Part shown: positions 9,763 to 27,305 of the stretch, in pieces | Layout: each line of letters opens with the position of its first letter | Numbering within the stretch: the stretch's first letter is position 1 | Assembly: GCA_001949185.1 (NCBI GenBank) | Contig: BDGG01000006.1 | Location: 2,126,463-2,190,462, forward strand | DNA from: Ramazzottius varieornatus | Taxonomy: Eukaryota; Tardigrada; Eutardigrada; Parachela; Ramazzottiidae | Length of the DNA stretch: 64,000 bases | Reading direction: 5' to 3' | The notes under the pieces: generated by a model | Seen by the model: only the letters and a program-made list of their open reading frames with translations | Database searches by the model: none | Told to the model about the DNA's origin: nothing | Program-made: the position numbers and the translations under genes

Positions 9763-11774
9763 ATGTATCTGATCTACTCCTCTGTGGACTACCAAAATTG
9801 TTATCCGGGTGAACAGCGCTATAAATGGTTCGAGCAGTGTTTTCATGGCGAAGACGAGCAAGATAGGATCGCACAACAGTTCGACACGTACAAGCTGGTG
9901 ATAAAGCGCGAACGCTGTTTGGCCTGCTCTGCGAATATCAAAATCCTGTAACGTAAAATATATTTGGTCTGCTATGTATTAGACACACTGCCGCATTGAG
10001 ACTGAGCATCGATAAAGTCAGCTAGGAAAGGGCTACGACGAAGTTTTCCCCGTATGTTGTCAACGTGGCAAAACAGCCTTTCTTAGGAAAGACTATCCTG
10101 TGGAAAGACCGCAAGTTCGTTAGCTACTATTCCTTCCTCTGTATTTTTGAAAGGTTAACGCGCCCTTTCTAATCGAGGTTAGAGCAGTTGGAACCTCGTA
10201 TTGCCCTTTCTCCACCCGGTTGCCGCGTCTGTGCGCCCCTCTGCGTAGGTTATTTTACAGACGCGAAGGATAGATGAGCTAAAACGCAGCCGTCGCTTCC
10301 TACATGATGAACTGCCTGAGCATGGACCGCGGCCGCGGTGCGAGGACATAGAGCGAGCAACAATACACGTCGGGAGGGTTTCGAGTCGCCAACTCGCCGA
10401 GAAGCAGGCCTAGGAGTGCAGTGAAACGCACAGCCAGGATCCTGCACAAATAAACCAGGAATTGCGAAGGGAATTGTGGGCGTTGTGCTCACGGTAGTGA
10501 ACGGGCCATATGACCGCCCACAGACGGCTCGGTGCGACAAGAGGATGTGGGCTTGGTGCGGATCGGATAAGACAGGGTTTTCATCCATTTTCAGCCTGCG
10601 GACAAGAATTCCTTTTCCGCGGATAGAAAATGGGTAAAAACCTTTAATTATCTTATCCGCGACAAGCCCAAGAAGATGCGCGTGATTTACGAGCCTACCT
10701 CAGTAAGTTGACGAAGCGGAATAAAATGTACAAGGTAACGGTGGGGTACCGAAGAATAGATGCCAGATAATCACCAGGTTGGTAATGTATGTTGAAGCGT
10801 GATACGCATTGGCGCAACGTAAGTTACAGATGTACAATTTGAAGGAAGTTCTGGCTCGGTCCTCGAAGATGACGTGAACCAGCAGACTGTTGGGAAGAAC
10901 GCGGGCATATTGATAAAGACCCGAAAGATGGCTCGAAAATCCCACTGGGCATCCACATACGCAGATTCTCGATGGGAGTAATGCTCATTTCCAGTCATTG
11001 TCAAAAGCGGTACACCGTTGTATATATTTCTTCACTTCAGCCGACGTCCAGCGAAACCTTTAAGGTAAGACGAACCCGCAAACGGGGTTCTTGAGCATGA
11101 TCTCGCAGACCATCTAGCCGTGTAGAGGAAACCTTCGTCTGCCAGAAGATGTTTCTTATGCATATGAGAGTTCCATGGGCAGAATCACACCCCAAAATTT
11201 CTTCAACAAGGGGTTACTGGAACTTCCGATTGACCAGTCGAGAGGTGAAAGGGACCCTGCCTGCACCTGCAGGATTCCTTTTACTGTTTACTCGCCAGCG
11301 TCACTAATAACGCGGACAGAAGAGTCTTTAATAACACGTGCCTTTTGGGGTATTGGTACTCAGCACGTCGGAAAAGTGGTCGATAAAATAAACCATAGAC
11401 TGCCCGGGCTTAGTGCACGGAAAGAGCACGGAAGACGGGCGTTGAAAGTGCTGTTACTTTGATGACATATTGCCAACAGTCCATCCGAGCTACTTCAATA
11501 TTCAATGAAAATCAAAAGCTACTCAGAAAATCCCAGAATGTTCACGGATCTGGGCGAGAGGTGTAAAAATCTTTCTACCGCAGGGACGGCTTTTACAGTG
11601 CAGAGGTTTCCAGCAATGCCGCTTTAAAGAGTCTCTTCAGTCATTAAAGAATCATTGTACCACACCCGAAAATGGTCTCCAGATTCCTTGAGATTCAATC
11701 AGGTGCATTATCTGTACTTTCGTCCTCATTGTAAAATTTAGCCCACCATTCTTCTCGATCGGGTTCTGTCCCGA
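9763..11774. other. Intergenic, no firm gene
   Basis: Several ORFs of 60-110 codons occur, including a GC-rich Pro/Arg/Ser-rich frame on the minus strand at 10250-10588. None has a recognisable motif, splice pattern or balanced composition. I annotate no gene here. Confidence 0.35.
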
Positions 11775-12130
11775 TGGGCGAACTTTATCTCATTCATTCG
11801 TGTCGCTACACGAGATTTTATTCCACCGCCCACCCTAAATTCTATGTACTGGCTTTTTGCTCAATAAACGGAGCATTCAGCCTCGCGTCGCATCCGAATT
11901 ATGAGTGCTTCCATTTCGGCAAGCTACTTCCGCGTTCGTACACTACTGAACGAACGCGGAAGTGACTTTGCCGGAATGGAGGTAATCGTAATTCGGATGC
12001 GACGCGAATCCGAATGGCCCCTTTATTGAGTAGGGAACCAGTAGATAAAAAGTGAGGTTGGCGGGTGGAAGACATTCTCGTGTAGCCACACGAGAAACAA
12101 AACGAATGAAATGAGGTTAGCTCGTCGGCA
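11775..12130. repeat. Large imperfect palindrome (foldback)
   Basis: The two halves meet near 11945 and are inverted copies of each other. Matching blocks are CTTCCGCGTTCG against CGAACGCGGAAG, CGTCGCATCCGAATTA against TAATTCGGATGCGACG further out, and CACGAGA blocks and ATTCATT blocks near the ends. The whole could fold into a hairpin with arms of about 170 bp. It has no coding capacity and is likely a foldback transposon or MITE. Confidence 0.7.
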
Positions 12131-12533
12131 TGAAACATGAACGAGAGGAACGTAGGCTACGTTGTACAGTGGGGGTGAAAGTACAGATAAAGGACCCGTT
12201 AACGATTATGACAAGCCAAATGAGGCGTAACAATATGAACCAGCAGGAAACAGTGAGAAGAAGGAAAGGAGAAGGTGCGGTGTGATGGGAAAACCGTGAA
12301 CGGCACACATTAACCAAAATTGAAGTCGGTGTAATCTTAATTGCATGTTTGTTGATTGCTGTGGCTTCTTCAGCACTGCTACTGTAGGAACATGTATGGG
12401 AGGGATCTTTTTGCGCTTATTTCACCAATGTCCACTACGAGTAGTATAAACCCACGGAGTACAGTGGTATCAAAACCATCATGCTACCAAAGCAACAAGT
12501 CAGGATGGGTAAAAAATGCTTGCTCTCGAATAA

Positions 12534-19057
<6,524 letters not shown>

Positions 19058-19578
19058 CACTTAGCTTGCAGCCATGTATTCTGCCGCACCCTGTCGAATG
19101 AGGGAACACTCACAGAAGATAACAACTGGGTTTCATCGTTTCCACCAAAACTGGTTAGTACTTCTTGCTCAAAAACTGGTCTCTGTGCTGTACCACACAG
19201 TTTGGACTGCAAACTAAAGACAGTAAACTTTGGAAAAAAAGTTTTGCAAAATACCTGGTGGTACGTCGCAGTTTTTCGGCGTGTGCTTTCTCGCTGTTTT
19301 CGCTTGCTTGATCAATAAGAGCGAGTAAAATTGGTTTTCCATGATACAGCAAGGTATCTACTCTTACAGTTCGAAGTTCGACAATTTTCGCTTTCTCGAG
19401 GAATGCAGGGTACTGTTTTGTTACATCAGTTTGTGGTTGTCGAAAATCTTAACTTCCACCCAGCTATTTTTTCAGCCAAGCTTTCTCAAACTGAAACAAA
19501 ACAGCTGTTTGATAGCGCGGCCCTTAGGTTCTCATTTCTTGCTTTCTGTTTGATTTGTACCGGTTAGTGGGCCGCAAA

Positions 19579-20188
19579 ATGTTTTCTTGTAACAGCGCGG
19601 GGCGTTTTCGGGCTGAAGACGCGGTTTTGGAATGCGAAGTTTTCAAATTTTCAATTAACAAGTTGGTGCAGACCGACAAAGCATACTTCGGAACTGCAGC
19701 TCTCTTCCAACAAAGACTGGAAAAGAACAACAGAACTCTAGAAAGTTCTGCGCTGTCACTGTCGAAATTCTGCGCTGTCACTGTCGAAATTCTGCGCTGT
19801 CACTGTCGAAATTCTGCGCTGTCACTGTCGAAATTCTGCGATCACCCCGGGGCCCAATTTATGGCCAGTCATCTGACCATGCCGAACTCTTGAGCGAATA
19901 CAGAATTACTGCAGTTTCGAGAATTCCCTTCCTGTTTTCCTCTCCAGGAACTTTTCCGCGGACATCAACAACTTAAGAAAAGCCGACGTTTACAGTAGTC
20001 CCAAACTGGAAGTAGAGATGCCGGGAACAGATCAGCAGACTGATTCTTTAGACCTTCGTACTAATTTTTGGAGTGTTGATCCCATGCTTGACCGGCTGAC
20101 ACCCAGAAAATCCATAATCATAAAACGAACGGTAAAATCACAAATCGGACTCCGTCATGAACTTCGCTTGCAATCGTACCGTCCATAG
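19579..20188 (+). CDS. Unidentified gene, 3' exon plus possible upstream exon
   Basis: The strongest part is 19948-20188, a terminal exon after a clean CTCTCCAG acceptor. It has 80 codons ending QSYRP and a TAG, with charged, balanced composition and a TDQQTDSLD segment. An upstream open frame from the ATG at 19579 contains FRAEDAVLECEVFKF and KLVQTDKAYF before running into a 22-bp tandem repeat. No donor in that frame joins the terminal exon in phase, so the link is unproven. Both parts carry the Q-T-D core seen in the genes at 1932 and 4470. No family is recognised. Confidence 0.4.
19748..19840. repeat. 22-bp tandem repeat, four copies
   Basis: The unit CTGCGCTGTCACTGTCGAAATT is repeated four times in identical form, followed by a partial fifth copy. 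Because 22 is not a multiple of three, the repeat would cycle through all three frames if translated. It is therefore probably intronic or untranslated. Confidence 0.9.
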
Positions 20189-20653
20189 AAAAATTTTGGA
20201 ACGAATCCGCCAAGCCAGTTTCCAGAAATCGAAATTTCAAAAACTGAAGGATAACAGTATATATAAATTAGGACAGAGGAATTGCCAGAAAAATGTAGCC
20301 AGTTATTTCGCCAGCCCAGCAAAGCCAGAGTTCAGATAGAATTTTACATGTATTAATATATTTTGACTTGCGCCAGTTGAACAGTGTGCACAGTCTCGCG
20401 ATCAGACCATGAGCGCCGGTGCTGTGCTACAGTACTGAAGCAATACAGAGCCGGCATGATTTTTATTATGATGACCAGCAATTTCTTCAAAAGCTGAGTA
20501 ATTACAGGACTAGGCCTTAGACAGAGGTGCCCTAACATTCCAAGAAACTTGCCGGTGAGCAGCTTACTTTAGGAAACCATGACTTACGAGGGGATTATGC
20601 CTGTCCTCCGCCTTCCCTTCCCCTTCCGATAGCACCATGGATCCAGTTAATCC

Positions 20654-20703
20654 NNNNNNNNNNNNNNNNNNNNNNNNNNNNNNNNNNNNNNNNNNNNNNN
20701 NNN
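20654..20703. other. Assembly gap (50 N)
   Basis: Fifty undetermined bases lie inside the palindromic element. The round number suggests a scaffolding placeholder rather than a measured length. Confidence 0.98.
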
Positions 20704-20947
20704 GCTGTATGTGGCCTGTGTCTTTGGGCGGTATCGTATTTCCCGCCAGGTCGATCTGGACGTCTAAGTATAAGATCAAGCCTGAGACATGCTTTAAAAT
20801 AGCGATATAACGGTGAAAGTTTACAGTACCCTTGATGAATGTCTTTAACATTCTGTCAGATTCGCTCGGAGGGTCGCTTAGTTGAAAATGTTGCTCGTAG
20901 TCCGACTGCAGTAGTTTCAAAATGTTGAAGGGATTAACTGGATCCAT
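20704..20947 (-). CDS. Truncated ORF inside the inverted-repeat element
   Basis: An ATG-led frame of about 80 codons runs from 20947 into the gap. It begins MDPVNPFNILKLLQSDYEQ and includes a hydrophobic stretch (HVSGLILYLDVQIDL). Composition looks protein-like and the frame is uninterrupted. I see no transposase motif and do not recognise the family. It may be a cargo or degenerate transposase fragment; the rest is hidden by the gap. Confidence 0.35.
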
Positions 20948-21239
20948 GGTGCTATCGGGAGGAGAAAGAGATTCTCAAAAACAGAAGTGATGAGCTTGCA
21001 TGCTGAAGCACGATGTAGCTCTGTCAATCAGCAACGAATCAACCACATGGAAATCAAACCGCTTGATTGACTAACTGTGTACCGCCCAGATTTTGACGTC
21101 ACTTCCGGTTCCTGTATAGGCTTCCAGGATTTCATTCGGCAGTCTACGCCAGTTTCAGATGATGGAGCAGACTCTTCTCTACCATTCTATCATACCAGAA
21201 TATTTCGGGAAGGCGGAGGACAGGCATAATCTTCTCGTT

Positions 21240-22516
21240 AGACTGTGTACGGCGGAGGTGACCATAGCCTCTGACAGAGACCAAGGCACAAAAATAAGGC
21301 ATTGTCTTGGACATCATCGTGTCGAGGGTGTACGGCGGCAGCGCGATAACGCCGAAACACTAAAATTCGCTCCGTTGCCGGATATCGGTACATGACCAAT
21401 TCAAAGCCATAAGCTCTCAATGATAATCCTCAGCATCCTGGCGTTTTGATTCACACTTGCTTTGTATCAAAATGTAGGGAATTGATTTCTCTATCGTTTA
21501 ATACCGAGCAGGTCACAGGACAACGTTTCTGCAGGCTCCAAAGTTAAATACGGCTAAAGGGGGAGGGAAGCCGTAATGGGACCCACACGTAGCCACACTG
21601 AATTCTCAAAGTCTCAAAGAACCCAAAGGAATTATTAATAGTGAGTGCAATGCAATGAATCTTTTTCGATAACAACTTCTGCTCACCTTATCGAACGAAG
21701 CTGCAGTCGTGTCAGGTGTATTCACGGTTCCGAATCTGTTTCCCATGCAAAGATACTCCAGGTCATATCTCGCACGTGTCACATGACTGCGGTATAATAA
21801 CCGAGCAAGCTACGGTAATGATCGATAAATTTTATCTTGTGCTGTCATGCCGGGCACCACCTTGGGCCGTAAGCCACAGACAGCTCATACCTTCCGCCTT
21901 TATCACTCTCTACGCAAGTACTATCGAGTAGATTTTTTCCTATCAAACACAAAATCAACAGTTTTCTACAAATACGCATTTGTAGCCATCGATCGTGACG
22001 ATTCATGACTCAGCAAAAGCTGGCGAATCAATCTTCGAGGTCTCGTTGCTGTCTCGTGCACTTAGACGCACTGTCGAGTAGCACACCAAAGCAGTATGAC
22101 CAACAACTCCGTACCGGTGCAGCTCGAAGTGTTTACCGTCTAGGAACAGACGGAACCAGTCTCCCACACATTAAAATGATGCTCTTTATACAGTCAAGGC
22201 CACCTCGCGATATCATGTAGATTCTGTTTCGATTTTCTGTCTAAGAAAACATAACCTAAGAGCACGTCCTCAAATATTCTCAGTTTTGACCAGCCAAACT
22301 AATGCGTTATGCCGCCTTGAGCATGCCCCAGCGACGCCATCTGTCGAGTCGTGTCGCCAGGCGCTCATTGGTAATTTGATGAAAATCAGTTTTATGGGAT
22401 TGGTTTGGTCCGGTATTCTGTGATTCTATAGATCGTTGTACATGTAGGAAACTCGACTCCAAATACTGTCAGAAAACACTACGCTGAATGTGCTGACAAG
22501 TTCATAATTCAAATAT
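21240..22516. other. Intergenic, nothing supported
   Basis: Only short scattered frames are present, with no splice-consistent coding signal. It includes the 3' flank of the arylsulfatase gene. Confidence 0.4.
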
Positions 22517-24815
22517 CTAGTAGGAAGAAGATGGGTTGAAAGGGGTGAAAGAGACCGATTCGAGTTCTGCGTTTGGGTCCAGGCCGGGAACCCACCAGTT
22601 GTCGAACAGCGCAGGCTGCGAATTCGGATCGAAAGCGACGTGGGCCGAGGGGATCGAACTGTAGTTACGGCGACGCAGCGTGGCTTGTAGCGAAGCCAGC
22701 ATGTATGGATTTGTTGCGGCGAGGTTTTGTTGCTCACAAGGATCCCTAGTCAAATCGAACAAACAGTCGGCTTTCTGAGGGATGCATGGAGTGATCTCGT
22801 GAATGTTGGGCTGACTGGTGTCCTTGCATCTGACACTGGTCGGAACCCATTTCTTCATGGGATTTGCTTTCGATGTTCCTTCGGTACGATGTCTGAAATA
22901 TAATAGCAACCAGCGGTGTGATCTGAAGCTTGTCTCAAGGAAAAAATTTTACAACGGATGGAGTTGCAAACGTACCATCCGCGGAAGCCAGGAACATTAG
23001 TATCAAGTTCTCCACCAATCATCTTATACAGCGTGCCGTCTTGCTCTTCGCGAATGATGGCATACATGTTCCCCACGGAGTCGATTTTGTTCATCAAGTA
23101 TTCACGAGGTCCCGGTTTGTCTCTACCTTCCAAAAGCCATTTCCAGTGGGATACGCCATCTACAGCCAGGTCGTCTCTCATGAGCGCCCTCTGTCCTCCA
23201 GCCGCTTCCCACAGGGTGGGTAGCCAGTCCGTGACGTGAAACAGCCGGTTCGCCACATATCCCCGTCGTCTGAAGAGTCCTGACCAGATGAACGAAACAC
23301 AGCGAACTCCACCTTCGAACAAGTTGCCTTTGCCCATTCGAAGTGGCTCATTGCTTGCATGGTTAGCTTGTTCCAGGCGAGGGTTGCTGAGATCCGCGCC
23401 ACCGTTGTCAGACATGAACGCGATAATAGTATTGTCCGAGATACCCTTAGCGTCCAGAGCGCGCTTGATTCTACCGACTTGCTCGTCCAACGCTTGTATT
23501 GCAGCTAGAAAAATCCCAACGTAGTGTATGTCGCGCCTTACTTTGAAAATCGCAACCAATTTTTTTGCTTACCCATCTGTCGTTTTCTTTCGATAAAGGT
23601 ATCGTTCAGTAAATGCGCAGGCGATTTCAGCTGATAATTAGGCATAGAAAATTGGACACCTTTATTGTACTCGTAGGACTTCCAGACGAGAGGTGTGGCA
23701 ACGTGGAGGTAAAAGGGGTTTCCTGGGGTGAAGTTCTTGATAATCTGTTCGGCTTTTTCCGTGATGAGATTCGGAAGGAGGTGGTTGTTCATAGCCTCAG
23801 GTGGAACTTTCTTCATATTCTCGAATAAGTCGCGACCAGATTGAACTCCCGGTGTAGCTCCTTTGTACGCCTACGTATTGCAAGGCAAAATAGTCCTGGT
23901 TTAGTGCGGTACTTGACGCCTGACACGGGTACTTTGAAACTACCCTTTTACTCACGGCGGCAATGCTATAGTTGAAGAAATGAGTAGCACCGTGGGTATA
24001 CCCGAAAAAGTAGTCGAACCCTCGCTGAGCTACAGATAAAAGAGGAAGTACGTCTAACTTAGGTGAAATCTTGTCGATGAGTCATTTGACGCTACCAAAA
24101 ATTATCTTACTTGGGAATTAGGCGCGCGTATGAGATCCTATGTGCCACTGCAATGATTCAAACACCGTCATAGTTTTAGGGACACAACAGCCAGACCTCA
24201 AGACATACTTTTCCAAGCAGCGCAGTGAAGTAGCCAGACTCCTTGAAGTAAGAGGGGGCGATTTTAAAATGGGTAGGGAGACCCCATGTCTCCCCCTGCC
24301 TAATGGCTCCAGTTTGCATACCTGCGGCAAGAGGAAGAAAACTCGGTCACGGTGATGCAACCAGACAGCGACACCAAACAATGAAATTAGTCATGAAAAC
24401 TGAAATGTTTTGAAGAACGGATATGGCACGTTTTGACCCGTGCGGAAAGTGTATTTTGCCGTTATGAACGACGCTCTGGTCGGAGTACAGATTGGATTAG
24501 TGTAGTATATGTTCAATATCACGCCATCGTAGGCCAGAGCATCGATGTTCGGAGTCGGCGTTTGGAGATTTCCTTCCGAGTACCCCAAATCGGCATGACC
24601 CTGAAACCACACTATATTAGCACCTGCAAGTCAACAACAGTCAACAAAAGAACAAAAACAAAAACAACAAATATTCGACCGAACAAAAATTGAGACGATC
24701 TTACCAAATCGTCCGCCATGATAACGACAATATTCGGCCGCCAGTCTTTCTCCACAACAGCAATGGTGTATTCCGAGAGTACAGAGACAAGGGGTATTAC
24801 AAAAAGATAATCCAT
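22517..24815 (-). CDS. Arylsulfatase B-like sulfatase with an in-frame stop
   Basis: Eight exons (24705-24815, 24438-24600, 24209-24321, 24111-24147, 23956-24029, 23573-23870, 22976-23504, 22517-22892) total 1701 nt with phase kept throughout. The protein starts with a signal peptide (MDYLFVIPLVSVLSEY), then RPNIVVIMADDLG for metal binding. CTPTR is the formylglycine-forming site (usual form CxPSR, here Thr for Ser). GKWHIG, RGFDYFFGY and SDNGG follow. Family members hydrolyse sulfate esters, for example on glycosaminoglycans, in lysosomes or outside the cell. The short exon 24111-24147 carries TAA (24118-24120) between WHIGSHTRA and FPT, where relatives have a coding residue. The last junction (22976/22892) also reads TGA with the most canonical sites, although a weak nearby acceptor avoids it. 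There is no frameshift. Recent pseudogene, polymorphic null allele or assembly error are all possible. Confidence 0.85.
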
Positions 24816-25255
24816 GGCGCGGCTCGATTTAGTGCAACACTAGCGCACTAGGAGCGGGAACGGAAAATTCACCAAAGTACAAATAAGAATGGATACTGCA
24901 ACCGTAGTTCTTGCATCCGCAAGGTAATGGCCAAGATTAGAATCTCATAATTCTTACAAAGCCGAACATCGTAAAGGCACTCGGAGAAACCTAGTTACTA
25001 ACGGCAACCTTTCTTTAATGGCATAGCTACTTATACCTCATTCAAACCTTTACTAACAACGAGGAACCAAGAAACAGGGACAGAAGTCTCAATTCTATTG
25101 CGAGACTAGACGTCCGTAAGGAAAAAAAGGGTAAGAAAGTGACGGGCTTCTCTTTCCATGCTTTCTTCAGTCAACACCCTGGAACATTAATACCGAAACC
25201 GATTTAAAAACTTGCAAGAAGGAAACAGTCGAAAATGTTACGGGATACTGTGATT
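24816..25255. other. Gap between sulfatase 5' end and chromodomain gene 3' end
   Basis: No gene is visible. This should hold the sulfatase promoter and the chromodomain gene's 3' untranslated region. Confidence 0.4.
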
Positions 25256-26090
25256 TTAAGCCCGTGGTTTCTCTGCTGGTCGGTCGTTCTTCTTTCCGGC
25301 CTTGTCGTCCTTCTTAACCAAACCTTTGACGACGAACTCTTTTCCGCTGTTGAGAGCGTCACGTCCCTCCTTGGTATTACCACTGGTGCGGTTCTGTTCG
25401 TAACGTTTCCCAATCTCGTTCAGCACTAACTTGTTCGATGGAGAAGCTTTTCTGCAAAAAGAGATATGCCTTCTATGTCACTGACAACAACCAAGCAGTC
25501 GACAGATATTACCCGTATTTCTTCTCGAATCCCTGAATGCTCCACTCCGCGTCATGCAGGTTGCCTTCTCGTTCCCACGAAGCCTGATCGAGAGGCCATC
25601 CCACCCACTCGACCAAGTACAGCGTCTTAGAACCTCTCACTCCGTCGTAGTAACAGCCATGGATGGTCTGCATTTCGTAGACGTGCTTCCCTGCATCAAA
25701 CTTACTCGACTTCTTCTTCTTGCTCGCTCCTTCCGTCTTGCCAGCTGCAGCGGGTTTGGCACGTTGGTTCTTGACCTTGGGCATCCCCTTGTTGTACTTT
25801 TGGTGGACCTTGGGTCTCAAACTCTGCAACAAGGAAGCTCGTTTGGCCTTCTTGTCCACTTGTTTGGAGGCTTGCTCGCGATTGTAGGGAGTGGCTACCG
25901 CGTAGAGATCATCATCGTTGAGAACAACTTTCTGCTCGGAGTCACGAGCTCGCGTGGCAGGAGTGACGTCACGGGAGCGTGAGCGGTCATCGTCTTGATG
26001 ATCGTGTTGGTGATGATGGTGCTGGTGGAGGTACGGATGCCGTGAGGTGCTGGCGTCTCCGCCTCCTTGATTAAACATACCGGCATCCAT
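25256..26090 (-). CDS. Chromodomain protein, 257 aa
   Basis: Exons 25513-26090 and 25256-25451 join in phase 2 over a 61-nt intron (774 nt, 257 aa). The first 100 residues are disordered, with a His-rich run (YLHQHHHHQHDHQDD) and basic stretches (KKKKSSKFD). A chromodomain follows at about residues 140-192: VYEMQTIHG, then TLYLVEWVGW, then SWEREGNL. This preserves the aromatic positions (Y, W, W) that form the methyl-lysine cage in HP1-type chromodomains. The C-terminal 65 residues are Lys-rich with no second domain, so it is not a canonical HP1 with a chromoshadow domain. It probably acts in chromatin, reading histone methylation. The ATG at 26090 is the first in frame after non-coding sequence. 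HP1-like, CDY-like or MPP8-like assignment cannot be decided by eye. Confidence 0.82.
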
Positions 26091-26699
26091 CGCAGATCCT
26101 AGCACAACTTTCAACACGGAAGATCAGCGGAAAGTCTAGCTGACGAATTTCGTACAAGAAACAAAGTTCCGTTCGTGCAGCTGAACTAGTTTCGAACGGA
26201 CTTTGCTTTACTCCCCGAAACTTGATACATTGGTTGCCTGGCATTTTGCGGTAGTAACAATTTATTCGATACGTGTTGTAACGTGTCATGGCACTCCTAA
26301 GAATGAGCCACAGGCTAGCTAAGATATAATGTCGGGTATTTGATGTCTAAGAGCTGGGCAGTCAGCGCTGGTTCATGGTGATTGTCAGTTGGCTCGAGGA
26401 AAAGTAAAACAAAGTACTGTATAAACAGCGACAAGAGATCTCGCGCAGATAATCCTTACGAAATTTCCCCATATGGGTGCTACGACCCACTTTGCAGGGT
26501 TTCTTTTGCGGAAGAGAGACTTTCCAGTTTGAATATCTTCCGTCGCTCTCCGATTTCTTCCAAAAATATTTCCCCAAATAGCATATCCTCGCTCTATCGA
26601 ACAAACATGGATTTTTGGCACAAAATCAAGAGATGAGGAAGAACGAAAATAATCCATTTGGTTGCTACAGGAAAGTAGGCTGTGGTACCCACATGCAAA
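26091..26699. other. Intergenic, no supported gene
   Basis: Overlapping open frames of 70-105 codons exist on both strands near 26385-26700, but none shows a motif or splice structure. Confidence 0.35.
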
Positions 26700-26739
26700 C
26701 ATTTCACAATAGACTTTTGCGAGTACAGCGAGCTGCTTT

Positions 26740-27305
26740 TAGATGCACCTGCCGTACCTGCTCGAGACAAGGTTAGCTTTTTCTGTGCTTTCAAGAACCG
26801 CAAGCCTCACCAAGAGTTTCCAGTCTCCGGTGAATGTGGTATACTTTGACGATGGTACCGTTGGTAGCAAGACTGGCCCTGTCTTGTCGGATTTGCAGGT
26901 GGTGATGAAAGAAGGGAAGAATCTGGGACTCGAACTGAGCCCAACCAAGTGTTAGCTGTTCGCGTTTAGAGACTCGCTTCAAGAGCATCGAGCCAACGAA
27001 GACGCAGCAGCGACTGCGTGCCCTGATATCCTGTTCCCGTCCAAGAGTGGCCTGAGCCTTTTAGGTGCACCGCTGATGGAAGAGGGTCGGGAGGAAGCCG
27101 TTCGCGCAAAAACAAGTAAGATCAAGCTGGTTCACTCAAACGAACTTGTTGTTTGCCCACCTGGCCCTCTTCCTGCTGAAGAAATGTCTCTGCCTCCCGA
27201 AATCTCTCTACATTCTGCGGTGTTCTCCTGTCTGGAAGCTCCCGTGGGTATTGGAGGAGTTCGACGAGGTGGTTCGTGAACGTCTGGTGGAGGTAATCAA
27301 CGTTT
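26740..27305 (+). pseudogene. Reverse transcriptase relic
   Basis: The first open stretch contains VNVVYFDDGTVGS, the polymerase YxDD box (normally Y[FVLM]DD), and GLELSPTKC, a typical motif just after the catalytic box. A stop follows at about 26955. In other frames further on, the sequence reads LALFLLKKCLCLPKSLYILR, then VLEEFDEVVRERLVEVINV, matching the thumb-side region common in retroelement polymerases. The domain order is right but at least two frame changes and a stop separate the pieces, so this is a dead retrotransposon fragment. The exact clade cannot be told from this length. Confidence 0.7.

Larger units (their letters stand above)
20584..21239. mobile_element. Second TTACGAGG inverted-repeat element, contains an assembly gap
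   Basis: The left end (TTACGAGGGGATTATGCCTG) and right end (the inverted form, ending CTTCTCGTTA) match the element at 8173-8707. A GACT motif flanks both sides and could be a short target duplication. The sequence ATGGATCCAGTTAATCC occurs on the plus strand at 20637 and inverted at 20947, so the interior is itself palindromic around the gap. The interior encodes at least one open frame on the minus strand. Confidence 0.75.

Noticed and set aside
10250-10588. Minus-strand 112-codon frame
   Set aside because: GC-rich, Pro/Arg/Ser-heavy and without domain, signal or splice structure; typical of a chance ORF in GC-rich DNA.
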